Positions 5,460-9,282 of a stretch of 9,282 bases of DNA are shown here, in pieces (the first letter of the stretch is position 1; each line of letters starts with the position of its first letter). The stretch comes from Verrucomicrobiota bacterium. Its GTDB lineage: Bacteria > Verrucomicrobiota > Verrucomicrobiia > Limisphaerales > UBA1412. The DNA lies in NCBI GenBank assembly GCA_017557085.1, contig JAFZAR010000124.1, forward strand, positions 1-9,282. The letters run 5' to 3'. The notes beneath the pieces were generated by a model. That model saw nothing but the letters and a program-made list of their open reading frames with translations. It searched no databases and was not told the origin of the DNA. The position numbers and the translations under genes were made by a program.

Positions 5460-6092
5460 ATGACTGAGATAGTAAAAGGGTCTGAGAAGATTGTCGTTTT
5501 TGACTTAGGAAAGGTACTTCTGGATTTTGATTATATGAAGGCTGCCGGGAAACTGGTGCCTTTGTGCGGAGTGTTTCCCCTGAAACTGATGGGGATACTT
5601 GCCGGGGAAGGTATGGAGCTTTTGCAGCAGTTGGAGCTGGGACAGATCAAGGATGATGAGTTTTACAGACAGCTGTCAGAATTGGTCAAATTCAAAGGAA
5701 CGCGTGAGGATTTTATGGAGATCTTCGGAGATATCTTTACGCCGATAGATGAGATGATCCAGTTTCATAGTGAATTGAAGAAGAAGGGGATCCGTACTTA
5801 TTTGTTTTCCAATACCAATGACACGGCAGTGAAATGGATCTCGGCTCATTATCCGTTTTATAACGATTTCGATGGTTATTTTTTAAGTTATAAGATGAAA
5901 GTAGCCAAGCCGGATGGTGAGTTTTACCTCAAATTGGAAGAGGATACTGGCAAGAAAAAGGATGAGATTATTTATCTGGATGATAAACAGGAGAATATAG
6001 ATACGGCAGTCAGCCGCGGATGGTCCGCGATCCTTTATACATCTCCCGAAAAAGTTATCCCGCAGGTGTGGAGTTTGTTAGGAATCGAATAG
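5460..6092 (+). CDS. HAD-superfamily phosphatase, YihX-like subfamily IA
   Basis: A 210-residue haloacid dehalogenase-type hydrolase. Motif I is FDLGKVLLD with nucleophile D15; the usual second Asp (DxD) is Gly (G17). Motif II is LFSNTN (S117), motif III is VAKPDGEFY (K150), and motif IV is YLDDKQENI (D174, D175). A helical cap lies between motifs I and II (about 25-100). The DLG, SNTN, KPD and DD(N/K)xxNI pattern is like E. coli YihX, an alpha-D-glucose-1-phosphate phosphatase, where DxG is normal, so the Gly does not by itself mean inactivity. The true substrate is unknown; members of this branch are promiscuous sugar-phosphate phosphatases. It lies 21 nt after recR and 15 nt before the DAHP synthase ATG, so it is probably in the same operon. 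The ATG at 5460 has a T-rich leader without Shine-Dalgarno. Confidence 0.88.
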   Translation: MTEIVKGSEKIVVFDLGKVLLDFDYMKAAGKLVPLCGVFPLKLMGILAGEGMELLQQLELGQIKDDEFYRQLSELVKFKGTREDFMEIFGDIFTPIDEMIQFHSELKKKGIRTYLFSNTNDTAVKWISAHYPFYNDFDGYFLSYKMKVAKPDGEFYLKLEEDTGKKKDEIIYLDDKQENIDTAVSRGWSAILYTSPEKVIPQVWSLLGIE

Positions 6093-6099
6093 AAGGGAG
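6093..6099 (+). promoter_or_regulatory. Shine-Dalgarno that fixes the DAHP synthase start
   Basis: AAGGGAG lies 8 nt before the ATG at 6108. The in-frame GTG at 6099 overlaps this element and would add only three residues, so the ATG is the better start. Apart from AGGTGGAG before the pseudopilin, it is the only clear ribosome binding site among the gene starts in the window. Confidence 0.6.
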
Positions 6100-6107
6100 T
6101 GGAATTG

Positions 6108-7166
6108 ATGAATAATGTTGTTAATTTAAGGGTTATAGAGATTTGTAAACTCCTGACACCGGCAGAGTTGAAGTCACAGTTTCCGCTGCCGGAGGACTCA
6201 TATGCGCATATTACTCAGTGGAGAAAAGATATTTCCAATATTCTGCATAAGAAGGATAAACGCTTTTTGGCAATCGTAGGGCCGTGTTCTGTTCATGATG
6301 GCAAGTCCGCTCTGGATTATGCCTACCGCCTGAACGAGTTACGGAAGAAGGTGCAGGACAAGATTTATTTAGTGATGAGGGTTTATTTTGAGAAGCCCCG
6401 TACTACGATCGGATGGAAGGGATTGATCAATGATCCTTTCATGGACGGTTCCAATGATATCGAAGCCGGTTTGGAGATCGCCCGGAGTTTGCTGCTGAAG
6501 GTCATCGGGATGGGACTGCCCGCGGCGACAGAGTTCCTGGATCCTATCATTCCTCAGTACTTGGATGATCTGGTCTGCTGGGCTGCGATCGGTGCCCGCA
6601 CGTCCGAAAGCCAAACGCATCGGGAAATGGCCAGCGGTCTGTCCATGCCGGTCGGTTTGAAAAATGGAACAGACGGACGTTTGCAGACGGCCATTGACGC
6701 GATGACGGCCTGTAACGCTTCTCATACTTTTCTGGGGATAGATGATGATGGCGTGACCAGCATTATCCGCACGACGGGGAATCCGGATGTGCATGTGGTG
6801 CTGCGCGGCGGTCGTGATCATCCCAATTATGACAAGGAATCTATCCGGAATTCCATAGAGCTGCTGGAAAAAGCCGCAATGACGACTTCTCTGGTAATAG
6901 ACTGCAGTCATGCCAATTCCTGCAAACGTTTCGATCGTCAGGTTGCTGTGTGGAATGATATCATCGATCAGCGTTTAGCCGGTACGGATGATATTATCGG
7001 TGCGATGGTGGAGAGCAATATCAATGAAGGCTCTCAGCCGCTGCCGACCACGAAGGATGGAAAAGATATCAAGTCTCAGCTCAAGTACGGAGTTTCCATT
7101 ACGGACAGTTGTCTGGGCTGGGAGGATACAGAGAAGATGATATTATCCACTTATCAGAAACTTTAG
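6108..7166 (+). CDS. aroF: 3-deoxy-7-phosphoheptulonate (DAHP) synthase, type I, AroF-like
   Basis: A 352-residue enzyme for the first step of the shikimate pathway: phosphoenolpyruvate plus erythrose 4-phosphate to DAHP, in the cytoplasm. Metal ligands expected from E. coli AroG are present: C60 (GPCSVHD), H268 (DCSHANS), E302 (VESNINEG) and D333 (SITDSC). Substrate-binding segments are RVYFEKPRTTIGWKG (91-105), GARTSESQTHREMASG (162-177), GLKNGTDG (183-190) and LRGG (232-235). Details such as FLGI, GNPDxH, DCSHxNS, ESNIxEG and KYGVS look closer to E. coli AroF (tyrosine-sensitive) than AroG, based on remembered sequences, so the effector is a tentative inference. No chorismate mutase domain is fused. 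It is the one biosynthetic gene in a replication/repair cluster. Its stop codon lies inside one half of a 9-bp inverted repeat. Confidence 0.95.
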   Translation: MNNVVNLRVIEICKLLTPAELKSQFPLPEDSYAHITQWRKDISNILHKKDKRFLAIVGPCSVHDGKSALDYAYRLNELRKKVQDKIYLVMRVYFEKPRTTIGWKGLINDPFMDGSNDIEAGLEIARSLLLKVIGMGLPAATEFLDPIIPQYLDDLVCWAAIGARTSESQTHREMASGLSMPVGLKNGTDGRLQTAIDAMTACNASHTFLGIDDDGVTSIIRTTGNPDVHVVLRGGRDHPNYDKESIRNSIELLEKAAMTTSLVIDCSHANSCKRFDRQVAVWNDIIDQRLAGTDDIIGAMVESNINEGSQPLPTTKDGKDIKSQLKYGVSITDSCLGWEDTEKMILSTYQKL

Positions 7167-7193
7167 CGGATTTTGTCCTTTTATAGTTTCTGA
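7154..7193 (+). repeat. 9-bp perfect inverted repeat between the DAHP synthase gene and uvrB
   Basis: TCAGAAACT (7154-7162) is the exact reverse complement of AGTTTCTGA (7185-7193). TA/TA pairing continues inside after one mismatch (7164-7165 with 7182-7183), leaving a loop of about 16 nt. The left arm overlaps the DAHP synthase stop codon. No T-run follows directly (TATTTTT begins 8 nt later), so it is a poor classical terminator. A -10-like TATAGT (7182-7187) overlaps the right arm without a convincing -35, so it may be an operator, an mRNA 3' end structure, or chance. Confidence 0.5.
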
Positions 7194-7223
7194 CAGGCGG
7201 TATTTTTCATTGTTCTTTGCGCT

Positions 7224-9282
7224 ATGTTTGAACTGGTTTCATCTTACACTCCCTCCGGAGATCAGCCCCAGGCGATCGCCAAACTGGTGGAGGGAGTCAA
7301 GGCAGGTGAACGCCACCAGACGCTGCTGGGTGTGACCGGTTCGGGCAAGACTTTTACGATCGCCAATGTCATTGCCCAGATCAATAAGCCCACGCTGATC
7401 ATTTCGCATAATAAAACGCTGGCGGCCCAGCTGTACGCGGAATTCAAAGGCTTTTTTCCTCATAACGCGGTCGAGTATTTCATCAGTTATTTCGATTTTT
7501 ATCAACCGGAGGCGTATATTCCCCAGACGGATACTTTCATCGAAAAGGATTCCAGCATCAATGACGAGATCGAGCGGATGAGACTGGCCGCGATGAGCAG
7601 CCTTTTTTCCCGGGAGGATGTCATTGTGGTGGCTAGTGTCTCTTGCATCTATGGTTTAGGCAGCCGCGAGGAGTATGAGGAGATGCTCATTCAGGTTCGG
7701 CGCGGACAGATCATGGACAGGGATGCATTTCTGGAACGTCTGGTGGAGTTGCTGTACGCACGCAATGATATCGAGTTCGGCCGTGGTGCTTTTCGCGTGA
7801 GAGGCGATGTGGTAGAGCTTTTCCCTGCATGGATGCAGGACGCATTTCGTTTTGAGTTTTTCGGCGATGAGATAGAAAGAATCAGCCGTTGCGATCCGCT
7901 GACGGGGGAAACTTTCAGTGAGCTGGAATCGGTAACGATTTTTCCGGCCAAGCAGTTTGTTACGTCCAAGGAGAATCTGATCCGTGCGACCAAAACGATC
8001 AAGACGGAGCTGAATGAGCGGTTGGAATGGTTCGAGCAGCATGGAAAACTGCTGGAGGCGCAGCGCCTGAAATCCCGCACGGAGTATGACATCGAGATGA
8101 TGTTGGAGATGGGGTTTTGTTCCGGCATTGAAAATTACAGCCGGCATATCACGGGACGTCCTCCCGGTTCCAAGCCGTGTACGTTGATTGATTTTTTCCC
8201 CAAGGATTATTTGCTTATCATTGATGAGTCCCATGTGACTGTCCCTCAGATCGGCGGAATGTCTGCCGGAGACCGCTCCCGTAAGACGGTTCTGGTGGAT
8301 TACGGATTTCGTTTGCCCAGTGCGTTGGATAACCGGCCGTTGCGCTTTGAGGAGTTCCAGGCGATGCAGGGACAGACGATTTACCTGAGCGCGACACCCA
8401 GTCCCCGTGAGTTAGAATGGAGTCACGGTAAAGTCGTGGAGCAGATCGTGCGTCCCACAGGACTGGTGGATCCGGAAGTTTTTATTCGTCCTTTGAAGGG
8501 TCAAATAGATGATTTGATCGAGGAGATCCGCAAGCGTGCCGAAAAACATGAGCGTGTTTTTGTGACAACACTGACCAAGCGTACCGCGGAGAAGCTGACC
8601 GATTATCTGCGCGATATTGGGATCAATGTCCAGTATTTGCACAGCGAAATAGATGCTATCGAACGTGTGGAGATACTACGCGCGCTCCGGCGTGGGGATT
8701 TTGATGTGCTGGTGGGAATCAATCTTCTGCGTGAGGGATTGGACGTGCCCGAAGTTTCTCTGGTTGCTATCCTGGACGCGGACAAGGAGGGATTTCTCCG
8801 TAGTGCGACCAGTCTGATCCAGACGGCGGGCCGTGCCGCGCGAAACGTCAAGGGACAGGTGATCCTGTATTGCGACGTGATGACCGACAGCATCAAAAAG
8901 TTTCTGGCTGTGTCGGAATACCGCCGCAAGCGTCAGATGGATTACAACAAAGAACACGGCATCACGCCGAAGAGTGTCAGTCGTCCGGTGGAAGAGGGAT
9001 TGTTGACGGCCTCCGGGCTTCATCCGTCTGCCAGAAAGTCTGCTTCTGTCCTGGCAGAGGAGGCTGGGGAACTGGATCTGGACGAGACGATTGCCGGACT
9101 GCGGGATGAAATGGTGGCAGCCGCACGGGAACTGTTGTTTGAAAAAGCGGCTTTGATCCGGGATCAGATCCGTGAACTGGAACGAATGAAGGCAGGCGGT
9201 AAACCGTCGGAGGAACCGGAAAAATATAAACCGCCTCTGCACTTCCGGCGCGGTGTGGCCTTGCGTGAAGCCAAGATCGCCA
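7224..9282 (+). CDS. uvrB: Excinuclease ABC subunit UvrB (3' end cut by window edge)
   Basis: The open frame runs 686 codons from ATG 7224 to the right edge without a stop. UvrB verifies DNA damage in nucleotide excision repair, receiving DNA from UvrA and recruiting UvrC. Visible are Walker A GVTGSGKT (36-43), the damage-probing beta-hairpin region with [17 protein letters not shown] (about 88-104), the DESH box (334-337), LSATPSP, and the helicase segment [20 protein letters not shown] followed by QTAGRAARN. The C-terminal UVR domain that contacts UvrC is at about 620-655 ([24 protein letters not shown]). After it the protein continues at least 31 residues ([20 protein letters not shown]...), longer than E. 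coli UvrB, which ends soon after this domain. The ATG fits the usual [18 protein letters not shown] start; no Shine-Dalgarno is visible. It is 57 nt after the DAHP synthase gene, so it may be read from the upstream operon, from its own promoter, or both. Confidence 0.97.
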   Translation, partial: MFELVSSYTPSGDQPQAIAKLVEGVKAGERHQTLLGVTGSGKTFTIANVIAQINKPTLIISHNKTLAAQLYAEFKGFFPHNAVEYFISYFDFYQPEAYIPQTDTFIEKDSSINDEIERMRLAAMSSLFSREDVIVVASVSCIYGLGSREEYEEMLIQVRRGQIMDRDAFLERLVELLYARNDIEFGRGAFRVRGDVVELFPAWMQDAFRFEFFGDEIERISRCDPLTGETFSELESVTIFPAKQFVTSKENLIRATKTIKTELNERLEWFEQHGKLLEAQRLKSRTEYDIEMMLEMGFCSGIENYSRHITGRPPGSKPCTLIDFFPKDYLLIIDESHVTVPQIGGMSAGDRSRKTVLVDYGFRLPSALDNRPLRFEEFQAMQGQTIYLSATPSPRELEWSHGKVVEQIVRPTGLVDPEVFIRPLKGQIDDLIEEIRKRAEKHERVFVTTLTKRTAEKLTDYLRDIGINVQYLHSEIDAIERVEILRALRRGDFDVLVGINLLREGLDVPEVSLVAILDADKEGFLRSATSLIQTAGRAARNVKGQVILYCDVMTDSIKKFLAVSEYRRKRQMDYNKEHGITPKSVSRPVEEGLLTASGLHPSARKSASVLAEEAGELDLDETIAGLRDEMVAAARELLFEKAALIRDQIRELERMKAGGKPSEEPEKYKPPLHFRRGVALREAKIA

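Noticed and set aside
5460..6092. HAD protein as an inactive pseudoenzyme because motif I is DxG instead of DxD
   Set aside because: DxG is normal in the YihX-like branch, and the nucleophile Asp, Ser, Lys and DD motifs are all intact.
7167..7260. LexA/SOS box upstream of uvrB
   Set aside because: No recognisable CTGT-N8-ACAG or GAAC-N4-GTTC-like palindrome is present; only the wide 9-bp inverted repeat is seen.
6369..8234. Long minus-strand open frames opposite the DAHP synthase and uvrB genes
   Set aside because: They are shadows of strongly supported plus-strand genes; their translations show no recognisable domains.
1..9282. Mobile element, CRISPR array, toxin-antitoxin or defence system
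   Set aside because: No transposase, integrase, repeat array or nuclease/toxin pair is visible; the genes are core housekeeping functions with uniform composition.

Overview
The window looks like ordinary chromosomal housekeeping DNA from a bacterium, most likely of the Planctomycetes-Verrucomicrobia group (Verrucomicrobiota or a close relative). Reasons for this placement: a short pseudopilin of a type I associate with Verrucomicrobia and Lentisphaerae (ACxxNxxxID helix, CPAGGTY and CS...H motifs); a DnaX whose zinc module lacks two cysteines; and mostly Shine-Dalgarno-poor gene starts. The placement is an inference from remembered family patterns, not from a search. I see no phage, insertion sequence, CRISPR array or defence genes.

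Layout. 1-258 is the 3' end of an unrecognised plus-strand gene. Its stop overlaps the stop of a convergent gene on the minus strand, a beta-CASP metallo-beta-lactamase-fold RNase-like protein (255-1640). Just upstream of that gene, on the same strand, is tRNA-Leu(CAG) (1703-1787) with an encoded CCA. The stretch 1788-2049 has no gene. It holds a possible tRNA promoter and leader hairpin on the minus strand, and a T-rich tract, promoter candidate and structured leader for the pseudopilin gene (2050-2442) on the plus strand. Next come the small SRP RNA (about 2491-2589) and a second hairpin/T-run that ends only 6 nt before dnaX.

From 2636 to the right edge every gene is on the plus strand and closely packed: dnaX, ybaB, recR, a YihX-like HAD phosphatase, an AroF-type DAHP synthase, and uvrB (cut by the edge). 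dnaX-ybaB-recR is a widely conserved replication/repair cluster. The gaps of 13, 3, 21 and 15 nt through the DAHP synthase suggest one operon. uvrB follows after 57 nt that contain a 9-bp inverted repeat and a -10-like hexamer, so it may have its own promoter.

I did not find a new biological system. The points most worth a second look are regulatory: the terminator-like hairpin directly in front of dnaX, the hairpin that buries the pseudopilin ribosome binding site, the altered DnaX zinc module, and the inverted repeat before uvrB.
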